DNA of 64,000 nt from Anaerolineales bacterium (GTDB lineage Bacteria > Chloroflexota > Anaerolineae > Anaerolineales > Villigracilaceae). Made by a program: the position numbers and the translations under genes. The notes under the pieces are model-generated. The model made no database searches. It was given only the letters and a program-made list of their open reading frames with translations, and had not been told where the DNA came from. Location: NCBI GenBank assembly GCA_030834895.1, contig JAUQXA010000032.1, positions 124,001-188,000 on the forward strand, in the 5' to 3' direction. This document shows, one piece after another, positions 43,433 through 54,600 of this stretch; the first letter of the stretch is position 1; each line of letters begins with the position of its first letter.

Positions 43433-45535
43433 TTACACAACCTTCTTCCGCAAAATCCTGTTCCAATCCAGCGTGGTCTTCAAATGCTCCATCGGGACTT
43501 GACCTTCGGGGACGTAGCCGACAAACGAGCGGTTGTATGTATCTTCGGGACCGTCGTCGAGGTGCCAGGAGAGCGGCATCTTGAAGGTGCCGACAGCGGA
43601 GACACCTTTATCGCCTTCGGGTAGGGAGGTTTCGTAGGTGATGACCGTCATCCCGTCGGCGGTTTCGGCAACTTCGGCAACTGTCGCTTCGTGAATCCAG
43701 CGCAGCCACTGCTTCTGGTTGGTCTTTGCCTTCGTCTGCGGGTCGACAATCGTCCGCTCGCGGGTGACGATCTCACCGGCAATATACTTCCACGGCGTGA
43801 TGGTCGGCTTGCCATCATTTTTCTTACCATCCTTGATTTTGCCCACAGTTGGAGTGGGAAGAATCCCCACACCTGATTTGGTTTTCACGTCCTTGGCGAT
43901 CTGCCAGGCGTTGGGCTCCTTGTCCACAAAGCGCAGCCAGAAAATGCTCGCACCTTGCACATAATCCTTCTCGGAAGTTGGCCTGGTATAGAACGCGCCC
44001 GGTAATTTCTTTTCGGTCTCGTGCGTGAAATACCACTTCGGTTTGGGCGTCAGGCCGCCGGGCGGCAAAATGCCGCGGATGTGCTGGCAGTGTTCGGCGG
44101 TCTCGTTGCAAACGGCGCGACTGACGATCAACTCGTGGGTACGTCCATGCTCTTCACGCCAGGCGGATGCGTCGTAGTTTTCCCAAGCATCCATCACCGT
44201 GCGGATGTCCATCGCCGCCTGCGAATAGCGCTCTGCCTCTTCTTCGGGAGTGAGTTTCTCCCAACTCGGGTCGGTGACGTGATTGACGCGCAGCGGCGTG
44301 AGCTTGACGATTTCCTTCCACGCCCATGCGGGGAATTTGGCTTTCATCCCTTCGAGCTTTTTCAATGCCTCTTCAGTGGAAAGGGAAAACTCGTCGTATC
44401 TGGCTTCTTCGACAAGCAGGGTGGTAATGCCGTTGCGGCGGGTCTTGGGTCCGTTGGCTTTGACGCTCAGCATATGCATCGCGGCTTTGTCTTTCCACTC
44501 CTTTTCAGTGGCGCGAGCCAGCTTCGGGACGTTCCCCACTCCCTTTTCGTAGGCGGCGATTTTCTCGGCGCAAAGTTTTTCGATGGCGGCATCGTCCAGA
44601 GCCCTGGCTTTCTTCTCCACGTCCGCCGCGTTGAGCCGCACCAGCAGGTCTTTGGGATCAGCCCACGAGCCGTGCGCGCTCGCGTAGCGCATCCCCGAAA
44701 AATGGACGACCATGTATTGCAGCCAGTAGGGGAAGCGCTTCGGCTCCTTCTTAAAACGCTGATAGATTTCTTCGAGCAGTTGATATTGATTCTTCGCTTC
44801 GAACACCACCTTGTACTCTTCGACCTTCCACCAGACAATGTCGCGGACGGTGACGGGGGCTTCGGGCTTGTACTGGACGAGGAATTCCGCTTCCGACGGC
44901 TGGAAGTTGGGGTCGCCCTTCGACAGTTTGTACCAGGCGAGTTTTCTCTGCTCGATTTTGTCGTAGGTCTTGAGGAAGGCACGCAACTGATCAAGTTCCT
45001 GCTCCGCCATCGGCAGGGTGACGGTTTCCATTGCGGCGAGTTCCTGTGTCTCGACGGCTTTCTTTGGGTGAGTTGGGTCCATGTTCTCTACCCGCCTGCG
45101 CTTCGACTTGACCGCGTCGCGTTGGACGTTGCGGTGATTCGTCCAGAACTGGTTCATACCTTCGACGAAGCTTTTCTCCCCGCGAACGTCCTTCGGGAAG
45201 CTTTCGGTGAACATGGCGTGGAAGTTGTTGATCTCGGTCAGTTCGGCTTCGTTGACCGGCTTGAACTTTGCGTAATATGGGCGGACATCCTTGATGAAGA
45301 AATAATCCCGCAGGGATTTGTAAGTCTTGTAGGCTGTAATGGCCGCCGCTTCCTGCGCTTTTATGTAGGTGTCCACTTCCGCCTTGAGCGAGGAAATATC
45401 CTTGTCCTTGTACTGCTTCCATAAATCCACTTCCATGTAGTAGACGAGGAAGTCGCGCAACTTTGTCTCACGCATGGGATAGATGGTCTTGCACAGGACT
45501 TCGTTTTGCCATTGGAAATATAGCGGTTCAGCCAT
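43433..45535 (-). CDS. Unrecognised 700-residue cytoplasmic protein
   Basis: A long open frame with normal codon structure, a GGAGCAAAT ribosome-binding site and no signal or membrane segment. The sequence is rich in Lys, Glu and Trp, and largely helical in the first 450 residues (SLKAEVDTYIKAQEAAAITAYKTYKSLRDYF). The last 200 residues look more beta (ITPWKYIAGEIVTRERTIVDPQ, TFKMPLSWHLDD). No family was recognised. It is followed downstream by the CAP gene in convergent orientation and has the giant surface gene upstream, with that gene's terminator between them, so it is probably separately transcribed. Function is unknown. Confidence 0.7.
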   Translation of the reverse strand: MAEPLYFQWQNEVLCKTIYPMRETKLRDFLVYYMEVDLWKQYKDKDISSLKAEVDTYIKAQEAAAITAYKTYKSLRDYFFIKDVRPYYAKFKPVNEAELTEINNFHAMFTESFPKDVRGEKSFVEGMNQFWTNHRNVQRDAVKSKRRRVENMDPTHPKKAVETQELAAMETVTLPMAEQELDQLRAFLKTYDKIEQRKLAWYKLSKGDPNFQPSEAEFLVQYKPEAPVTVRDIVWWKVEEYKVVFEAKNQYQLLEEIYQRFKKEPKRFPYWLQYMVVHFSGMRYASAHGSWADPKDLLVRLNAADVEKKARALDDAAIEKLCAEKIAAYEKGVGNVPKLARATEKEWKDKAAMHMLSVKANGPKTRRNGITTLLVEEARYDEFSLSTEEALKKLEGMKAKFPAWAWKEIVKLTPLRVNHVTDPSWEKLTPEEEAERYSQAAMDIRTVMDAWENYDASAWREEHGRTHELIVSRAVCNETAEHCQHIRGILPPGGLTPKPKWYFTHETEKKLPGAFYTRPTSEKDYVQGASIFWLRFVDKEPNAWQIAKDVKTKSGVGILPTPTVGKIKDGKKNDGKPTITPWKYIAGEIVTRERTIVDPQTKAKTNQKQWLRWIHEATVAEVAETADGMTVITYETSLPEGDKGVSAVGTFKMPLSWHLDDGPEDTYNRSFVGYVPEGQVPMEHLKTTLDWNRILRKKVV

Positions 45536-45639
45536 GATTTGCTCCTTATAAAAATCAAGTGAATTGGACGGATTTTATCCTCATTTCTATAAATTGGAAT
45601 GAGGAAAAGTCTAACCCACACACAGGTTGAACCAGTACG

Positions 45640-45674
45640 AAAAAAAAAACGGGGCTGTCTTTTGGACAGCCCCG
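45640..45674 (-). terminator. Intrinsic terminator of the giant surface-protein gene
   Basis: On the minus strand CGGGGCTGTC pairs perfectly with GACAGCCCCG and is followed by nine T residues, 26 bases after the stop codon. Confidence 0.92.
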
Positions 45675-45699
45675 CATATTCAATTTGATCGAACCCGGA

Positions 45700-48600
45700 C
45701 TATTGGTCCGTAAGCACACTAATCAACACCCCGCGCACCACACGGCGGGACAGGTAGGATTCGGCCTTCGCCGAGAAGCTCTCGCAGGTGACAAGTGTCA
45801 GCCAGTTATAGTCTTCATGTTTGAACACATCATTAACCTTGTGCGGTTTGACCAGAACGCTTTCTTCGACCTGGTAAACGTAAGTCAAACCATAGGCATG
45901 GAGGAACATCAAATCGCCGGACTTCAAATCCTTGATGTAGGCAAAGGCTCCAGGCGCGTTCTTTTCATCCAACACATGCCCGGTCAGAACGGTGTTCCCA
46001 ACCCAGGTCGGGTACGCCGAGCCTTCCAGATAGCCGGCATTGTTTGCAAGCCAGGTCAAATCCCAACCGTTCTTGGTCATCTTGACGCCAACAATCGGGA
46101 CGTTCAAGCTGAGACTCGGGATCTCGAGGCGCATCTCCGACATATCCTTGTAGGCCAAGTCGGCGGGTTGTTCCGGCAGTTTGGTAACAGTACCGGGAGC
46201 AAAACCGGTGAGCGGGATGAAAGTGCCCGACGCAAGTGTGTTGCCAGTCCTATTTCCGCCACCACCGCGAGTATTACCGTCACCACCGCCTCCTCCGCCG
46301 CCATCGGTAATATTCACGTCAAAAGTGCGGACGAAATCAGTACCTGGCCCGCTGCTGCCTACCAAGGCAAGGTTACGATCAACCGGGTCGACAATGGATG
46401 TGGTTCCACAGATGAACAGGCGATATTTCCCGTTCGAGAGAGCCAGGCTGTTGTTAACCGTGAAGGTGGCAGTATATGTTGTGGCATCGTAATTAATGGT
46501 GCCGATTGTAACCTTCGTATCCGCCGGCGTTACAGCGCCTGCCGAACAACTGACTGTCTGGAAGGCCGCGGTATCGCCCAACTCACGGACGAGGATGAAG
46601 TTATCAGGGTTGGTTACATCGTCCGTGTCGCTGTCGCCGCTGGGATTGAACACGTCCTGGCTGAACTTCACACTGAACTGGTTGAAGCCAAACCTGACTA
46701 TTTCAGCCTCTTTGAGGACGCCGTCGCCTGTGTCGGGAGAGGTGTTAATTGTTACGACAGCCGGACCGCTCGTGTCGAAATACGCCACAGAATTATCGGT
46801 GCTGGTGCTGGCCGTATTGGGGTTACCGCTGGCATCCGTTACCGCACCCGCAGGAATGGATACAACCACTGTACCATCGTTAGCCATGCCCGAAATCGCA
46901 ACGTTGTATGTCAAACCGGACCCAGTGACGGCAGCGGCTGTGGCATTGGCTGAGCCGCCAATAACGATATCCGAATCTGTAAAGCCGGTCACCAGTTTAC
47001 TAAACTCAACGGTGAAGTTGATCGGGGAAACATTGGTCGGGTCAGACTGTGCCGCCGCTTGATTGATCGTCACGGTCGGGTTGGTTGTGCTGTACGTAAC
47101 TTCGTTATCCGTGCTCGTGCTGGCAGTATTCGGGTTGCCGGTGCTATCTGTCGCAACACCACCGCCAATTGTTGCGGTGACAGTGCCATCGGTGATCATG
47201 CCACTCACTGCCACATTGTAGGTTGTCCCGCTGCCAGTGACAGCCGCAGTGGTCGGGCCCGCCGTTCCACCCAGGGTGACATCCGCACCTGTGAAGCCAG
47301 AAACGGCTTCATTGAACTCGACCGTGAAGTTGATAGGCGAGGTGTTCGTTGGGTCAGCCTGCCCAGATGCCTGGTTGATTGTCACGGACGGACCGGATAT
47401 ATCGTAGGTAACAGAATTGTCCGTGCTGGTGCTGGCAATATTGCCGTTCCCAGCCGAATCCTGCGCGCGGTCGGCGGGGATGGTGGCAACTACTGTACCG
47501 GTGCCAGCCATATCGCTGACTTCCACGTTATATGTTGTGCCACTACCGGTGACCACCACGGTTGCCGCTCCAGCCGTCCCGGTGACATTAACATCGGCAA
47601 ATGTGAACCCGGTCACCGGTTTGCTGAAGATCACCGTGAAGTTGATCGGCGAAGTGTTCGTTGGGTCTGCCTGGCCGGATGCCTGATTGATCGTCACGGT
47701 TGGCGCGCCTGTATCGTATCTGACGTTATTATCCGTGCTGGTACTGGCCGCGCTGAGGTTGCCGGCCGCATCCACTGCGGCGGAGTCTGTGATCGTAACA
47801 AACACTGTGCCAGAGATGGACATGCCGCTGACGGCCACGTTGTAATTAGCGCCGCTACCGGTAATGACCATGGTGGTCGCGCCTGCCGTTCCACCCAGAT
47901 TGAGGTCCGCGATTGTAAAGCCAGTCACCGGTTCGCTGAATACCACCGCGAAATTGATCGGGGAAACTCCCGTTGGGTCTAATTGACCAGCCGCCTGTTC
48001 TATCGTGACAGTCGGCCCGGTTGTATCGTATATGACTTCGTTATCCGTGCTGGTGCTGGCAGCATTGGTATTGCCAACCGAATCGACGGCACCGCCAGTC
48101 GGGATCGAGGCAATTACCGTTCCGTCACTAGACATACCGCTGACGGTCACGGTATAAGTCGTGCCACTGCCGCTGACAGCCGCCGTGCTTGCGCCAGCCG
48201 AACCGCTGAGGAGAACGTCTGCATTTGTAAAGCCGGTCACCGCCTTGCTAAACACCACATCGAATGTGATCGGTGAAGCACTGGTCGGGTCGGCTTGGGC
48301 AGCGGTTTGGTTGATGGTTACAGTTGGGACATCGGCATCATAAGCCACATTGTTATCGGTGCTGGTGCTGGTCGCATTACCGTTCCCAGCCGCATCCTGC
48401 GCATTGCCCGCCGGGACGGTTGCAATCACGGTGCCTGAATTGACCATACCGCTGACCGCTACATTGTAGGTAGTGCCACTACCTGTCACAACCGCAGTGG
48501 TCGCACCAGCTGTACCTGACAAGGCGACATCCGCGCCTGTGAAGCCGGTCACCGGTTCGTTAAAGACCACCGTGAAGTTGATTGGTGAAGCATTGGTCGG

Positions 48601-51600
48601 GTCTGCCTGGGCTGCCGCTCGGTTGATTGTAACCGCCGGCGCGGTAACATCGTACAATACACTGTTATCCGTGCTGGTGCTGGCTGCATTCGTGTTGCTG
48701 GATACATCCTGGGCAACACCGGCTGGTATCGTCGCCATCACCGTGCCAGAATTGGACATGCCGCTGACTGTCACAGTGTAGTTGGCGCCGCTGCCAGAAA
48801 CAGTCACGTTCGTCGCGCCAGCCGTTCCGCTGAGAGAAACATCCGCGTTCGTAAAGCCGGTCACCGGTTTGTTAAAGATTACTGTGAAATTGATCGGCGA
48901 AGTGTTCGTTGGGTCGGCCTGACCAGCCGCCTGGTTGATCGTCACTGTGAGAGCGGTGTTATCGAATGTGACAGTATTATCCGTGGTGGTACTGGCCGCG
49001 TTACTATTGCCGGCCGCATCCGTGACCACGCCGGCCGCAATCGAAGCGATCACCGTACCGGAATTGGTCATGCCGCTGACCGCCACATTGTATGTGGGAC
49101 CAGCCCCTGTGATTACCGTCGTAGTCGCGCCGGCTCCACCGGACAAAGTGATATCTGTATCCGTAAAGCCGGTTACTGGCTCACTGAAGACCACCGTAAA
49201 ATCAATTGGTGAAGAGTTGGTCGGGTCTGCCTGACCAACCGCCTGGGTGATCGTCACAGTGGGTGCCGTCACATCGTACGTGACAACATTGTCCGTGCTG
49301 GTGCTGTTCGTATTGCCGTTCGCAGCAGAATCCTGGGCGCTATTCGCCGGGATCGTCGCAATCACCGTGCGGGAAACGGTCAAACCGCTGACTGCAACAT
49401 TGTAGGCGGTGCCGTCATTCGGGGGTATTTGAGTTACTGTAACCGTGAGAGGACCTGCCGGAACTCCGCTCAAAACAACATCTGCGTTCGTGAAGCCGGT
49501 TACCGGCTTGTTGAATATCACTGTGAAGTTGATCGGCCCAGCGTTTGTCGGATCCGCCTGACCAGCTGCCTGGTTGATCGTTACGGAGAGGACGGCGTTG
49601 TCGAACGTGACGGTATTGTCCGTACTAGTGCTGGCCAAATTGGTATTGCCAGCCGCGTCTGTGGCTACCCCAGCCAGGATCGAGGCGATCACGTCGCCAG
49701 AACCAGTCATGCCGCTGACCGCCACATTGTACGTTGTGCCGCCGCCGGTCACAATCGCCGTTGTCGCACCGGCCGCGCCGGAGAGTGTCACATCGCCGGT
49801 TACAAAGCCGCTTACCGGCTCGCTGAAGACCACCGTAAAGTTGATTGGCGACGCGCCGGTTGGATCAACCTGTCCGGCATCCTGGTTGATCGTCACGGTT
49901 GGGCGGGTAACATCGTACAGCACCTCATTATCTGTGCTGGTGCTGGCCGTATTGCCATTACCCGAAGTATCAACCGCCGCAACTGCCGGGATTGTCGCAA
50001 TCACCGTACCGGAACCGGTCATACCGCTGATGGCCACATTGTAGGTGGTACCTCCACCGGTTACAGTGGCAGTCAGCGTACCCGGCGCTGTGCTTCCAGT
50101 GGTGAGCACATCGGCGCTGCTAAAACCGGTCATCGCTTCGCTGAACACCACGGTGAAGTTGATCGGCGAGCCATTGGTCGGATCCGCCTGACTGAGGGAC
50201 TGGTTGACAGTTACAGTCGGTGGAGTGGCATCATAGATGACGATGTTATCCACGCTAGTGCTGGCCGTGTTGCTATTCCCGGCTGTATCCTGCACGCCGC
50301 CAGCCGGAATGGTGGCAATCACCGTGCCGGAGCCGGTCATTCCGCTCACAGCCACATTAAAGGTTGTCCCGCTTCCGGTGATGACGGCCGTCAACGCGCC
50401 AGGCGCAGTACCGCCGGTCAGGTTCACATCAGTGTCAGCAAAGGTCGAACTATTGACCGGTTTGTTGAATATCACCGTGAAGTTGATCGGTGCCGTACCG
50501 GTCGGGTCGGGTTGTCCGGTGTCCTGGTTGATCGTCACCGTCAATGCGACGTTGTCATACGTGACGGTGTTGTCCAGGCTGGTACTGGCAAAGCTGCTGT
50601 TACCGGCGGCATCCTGCGCGGCATTTACGAACACAAAAGGCGTGACCGTACCGCTGCCTGACATACCGCTGACCGCCACAGTGTAGGTGGTACTGTCGAT
50701 GGCAGTAATAACTGCCGTAGTTGCGCCAGCCGTGCCGGTCAGGTTAATATCCGCGCTTGTCAAGCCGGTCACTGGCTCGCTGAAGACCACGGTGAAATTG
50801 ATGGGGGACGCGCTGGTCGGGTCTGCTTGAGTCGCTGCCTGGTTGATCGTCACGCTTGGGCGTGTGGTATCGTAGATGACCGTGTTATCAGTACTGGTAC
50901 TGGCAGTGTTTGAATTTCCGGTTGCATCCTGGGCAATGCCGGCTGGAAGAGACAGGGTAACCGTTCCATCCGCGGCCATACCACTGATTGCCACATTGTA
51001 CGTTGTGCCACTGCCGGTGGTGATCACCGCTGTCGTTGGGGCAGCCGTGCCGCCGAAATTACCGACCAAATCGGCATTGGTGAAACCGGTCACCGGTTCG
51101 CTAAAGACCACTGTGAAGTTAATCGGGCCAGTGTTGGTTGGGTCGGGTTGAGTGGTTTCCTGGTTGACCGTCACTGATGGGGCGACCGTGTCATACAGGA
51201 CGCTGTTGTCCGTACTGGTGGAGGCGACGTTGGCAATGCCGGTCTGATCTATCGCGGCACCTGCCGGAACGCTGGCGGTCAACACACCTTGCGCCATGCC
51301 GGTCACGGCCACATCGTAAGTCGTGCCGCTGCCGGTCACTGTCGCAGTGCCGGAAGAGAGAGTGACATCCGTTCCATCAAAGCCGTTCACCGGTTCGCTG
51401 AAGACCACAGTAAAGTGAATCGGGGAGACGTTCGTTGGGTCGGACTGACCAGACGCCTGGTTGATTGTCACAGTCGGGGCAATCGTGTCATACACTACAA
51501 TATTGTCTACACTGGTGGAGGCAGTGTTGGTGTTTCCAACTGCGTCCACTGCAGCGTCGGCTGGAATACTGGCAGTTAGAGGACCTTGGACCATGCCAGT

Positions 51601-54600
51601 CACCGAGATGTCGTAAGTTGTGCCGCTACCGGTCACAGTGGCGGTGCCGGAAGAGAGGGTGACATCCGTTTCATCAAAGCCGGTTACCGGTTTACTAAAC
51701 TCCACAGTAAAGTGGATCGGCGAGAGGTTCGTCGGATCAGGTTGACCTATGGCCTGCTCCACCGTCACGGTGGGCCGGGTAATATCATAGTAAACCTGAT
51801 TATCCGTGCTGGTGCTGGCGGCGTTGTCATTGCCAGCCGGGTCTGTGACTACGCCCGCCGCAATATCTGCAATGACGGTTCCGCTGCCAGCCATACCACT
51901 GACGGCCACATTGTACGTGGTGCCACTCCCAGTCACTGTTGCGGTGGTGGCGCCGGCTGTGCCGCTGAGCGTCACATTGCCGGCGACAAACCCGGTTACC
52001 GGCTCGCTGAATATAACGGTGAAGTTGATCGGCGAAGTATTTGTTGGATCTGCTTGAGCAGGCGGAGTTGTCTTCTGGTTGACCGTCACGGTTGGAGCAA
52101 CAGTATCGTAGGTAACTACATTATCTGTGCTGGTGGAGGCCGTACTGCTATTTCCAGCAAGGTCAGTAACTGCCCCTGCCGCAATTGTTGCAACAACGTC
52201 TCCACTGCCCGTCATGCCGGCGACTGCCACGTTGTATGTTGTATCGTTATTCGGGGCAATTTCAGTGACCGTGCCTGTAAGAGTGCCGCCAACCGTACTG
52301 CCGGTGAAACTTACATCACCGGCGGCAAATCCAGCCACCGCCTCGTTGAACACCACAGTGAAGTCAATCGGGGAAGCATTGGTCGGGTCGTTCTGGCTGC
52401 CCGCCTGGTTGATGGTTACGTTGGGAGCAGTTCGGTCAAGCGTGACCGTGGGACCCGTGGTTTGTGCATTCCCAACTGCTGCGATATTAATCACGGCGTT
52501 GGCTGCCAGCCTGAGAATCAGTGTCCCTTCGGAACATCCAGAAACCGTCACGGGATAACTGTTGCCAGTAGGCGCACCTACCGCAAACGTACAGCTGGTA
52601 GCTGTACCCACATTGGAGAAGTCGGTATTGGTCAGCCCGGAGACCGCCTCATCAAAGGCGACATTGAAGATGGGGCTGGCAACATTGGTGATGTTGTCCG
52701 TATTGGAAATGCCCGAGTCCGAAGTGATTTGCAGATCGATCGCCACAATCGGTGCAATAGAGTTATAAATCACACTATTGTCAGTGCTCGTGCTGGGGAG
52801 GTTGCCGTTGCCAGCCGCATCTGTAGCGACGTCTGCGGCGAGACTGGCAATTACCGTAAGGCCAGGACCGCTGGTGGTCATGTTACTAACTGCCACGTTG
52901 AAGGTCGTCGGGCCGCCGGTTACATTCGCAACGGTCGGGTTGGCTGTACCACTCAAGCTGACATCCAATCCGGTAAAGTCATACGCGGCTTCGCTAAAGG
53001 CCGCCGTAAAGTTTATTGGGGAAACACCAGTGGGATCCAGCTGGCCAGCCGCCTGGTTGATCGTGACTGTGGGACTGGTCCGGTCAATCGTGACCGTCGG
53101 CCCAGCGGTCTGCACATTCGGGCTTCCCGAAGCATCGGTTACCGCGCCAGCTGCCAGATCAAGGACTAGCGTTCCCTCGGAACACCCGGAAACTGTTATT
53201 GGATAGGTATTTCCGGTGAGCGTACCAACTGCAAACGTACAGCCTGTAGCGGTTCCTGCATTGGAGAAATCCCCGCTGGCAAGCCCGTTGATATCCTCGG
53301 AAAAAGTGACATCAAAGACAGGACTGACTGCATTGGTAAGATCATCCGTATTCGAAATGCCCGAATCCGAAGCATCCTGGAGATCAATTACCGCCGTTGG
53401 AGCCGTGGCATCGTAGGTGACTGTGTTATCGGTGCTGGTGCTGGGGGTGTTGGGTGTGCCATTTACATCGTGGGCTACGCCAGCCGCAATCGAGGCAATC
53501 ACTGTCCCATTGCCAGTCATACCGCTGACCGCCACGTTGTAGGTGGTCCCACTCCCGGTCACAACCGCGGTTGTCGCGCCGGCTGTGCCGGAGAGGGTAA
53601 CGTCACCGGTCGCGAAGTCAGTGACCGGATAGGGGAAAACCACTGTGAAGTTAATAGGTGAAGTGTTCGTTGGGTCTGCCTGACCAACCGCCTGGTTGAT
53701 CGTCACGGGCGGAAGGGTGTAATTCACCTTGACCTGGAGTTGATCCAGGGAGAAATCGCTGAAAAAGCTGCCGCCCCCTCCTCCAGTAATCTGAATCCGG
53801 AAGTTTACGTCGGAAAAACTGGCTGGCGAGAATGGAATTCCCCAATTATCACCAGGGCGATTACCTATTCTCATGGTCTTGTCAGGACTTGCAGGTTCAG
53901 GAGCAAAAGCCGTGTCAATTACATTGGCAAAATTGGCGCCGCCATTTTCAGAGATGGAAATCCCCAGGTTGCGCCCATCGGTATGTCCTTCGAGTCCGAC
54001 CTCGACATAATTGATGGTGGAGCCCGCCGGAATATTGAGATGGAAGTCCCGGTAAACTACAGACTCTCCCGAACCACAGGCGGTAAAACTATTGTTTGAT
54101 GTATAGGCATTTGCACTGCCCGAACAGCTACTGGACGAGACGGCAGTCGGGGCAGACCAACCGCCCTCGAACGCGGCGGCAATCGTACGATTGAAGGTTA
54201 TATTGTTGAGTGTGTAATTGTTAAATGTGCCAACAGAAGCACCATCAACCAGGAGATTGGACAAAATATAAGTTGCGGAGGGCACGCTTTCAAAGGCCTG
54301 GGCCGCGCCGCCAACCACGTTTATCGTGCCATTGGGATTAATCGTTCCGCCCAGATCGGCTGAGGCTGTGATGGTAAAACCCTGGAGAGTGACTGTATTA
54401 TCAGTACTGGTGCTCGGGCCCGTGTTGCCATTATCGGCGTCATCGAAGACACGGCCCGGAGTAGTAATCGCGGCGGTCACTGTGCCCGCAATCGACAAGT
54501 TGCTGACGGCGACATTATAGGTATTGGAGCCGAGGTCGGTAATGTTGATGTTGGCGCCGGTAAATACTCCCGATGCAGTCGTACCAGCCGTACCGGTCAG

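Noticed and set aside
44021-45424. 467-residue plus-strand ORF
   Set aside because: It is fully antisense to the 700-residue minus-strand gene, which has a ribosome-binding site and normal composition; the plus-strand translation is poor in Lys and shows no family motif.
49429-53169. Long plus-strand ORFs (49429-50661, 51586-53169 and others)
   Set aside because: They are shadows of the repeat array of the giant gene; their repeated Cys/Arg/His-rich pattern follows from the repeats on the other strand.
46780-53712. Regular ~315-base periodicity considered as a CRISPR or satellite
   Set aside because: The units are protein-coding throughout in one frame, far too long for CRISPR repeats and without spacers.
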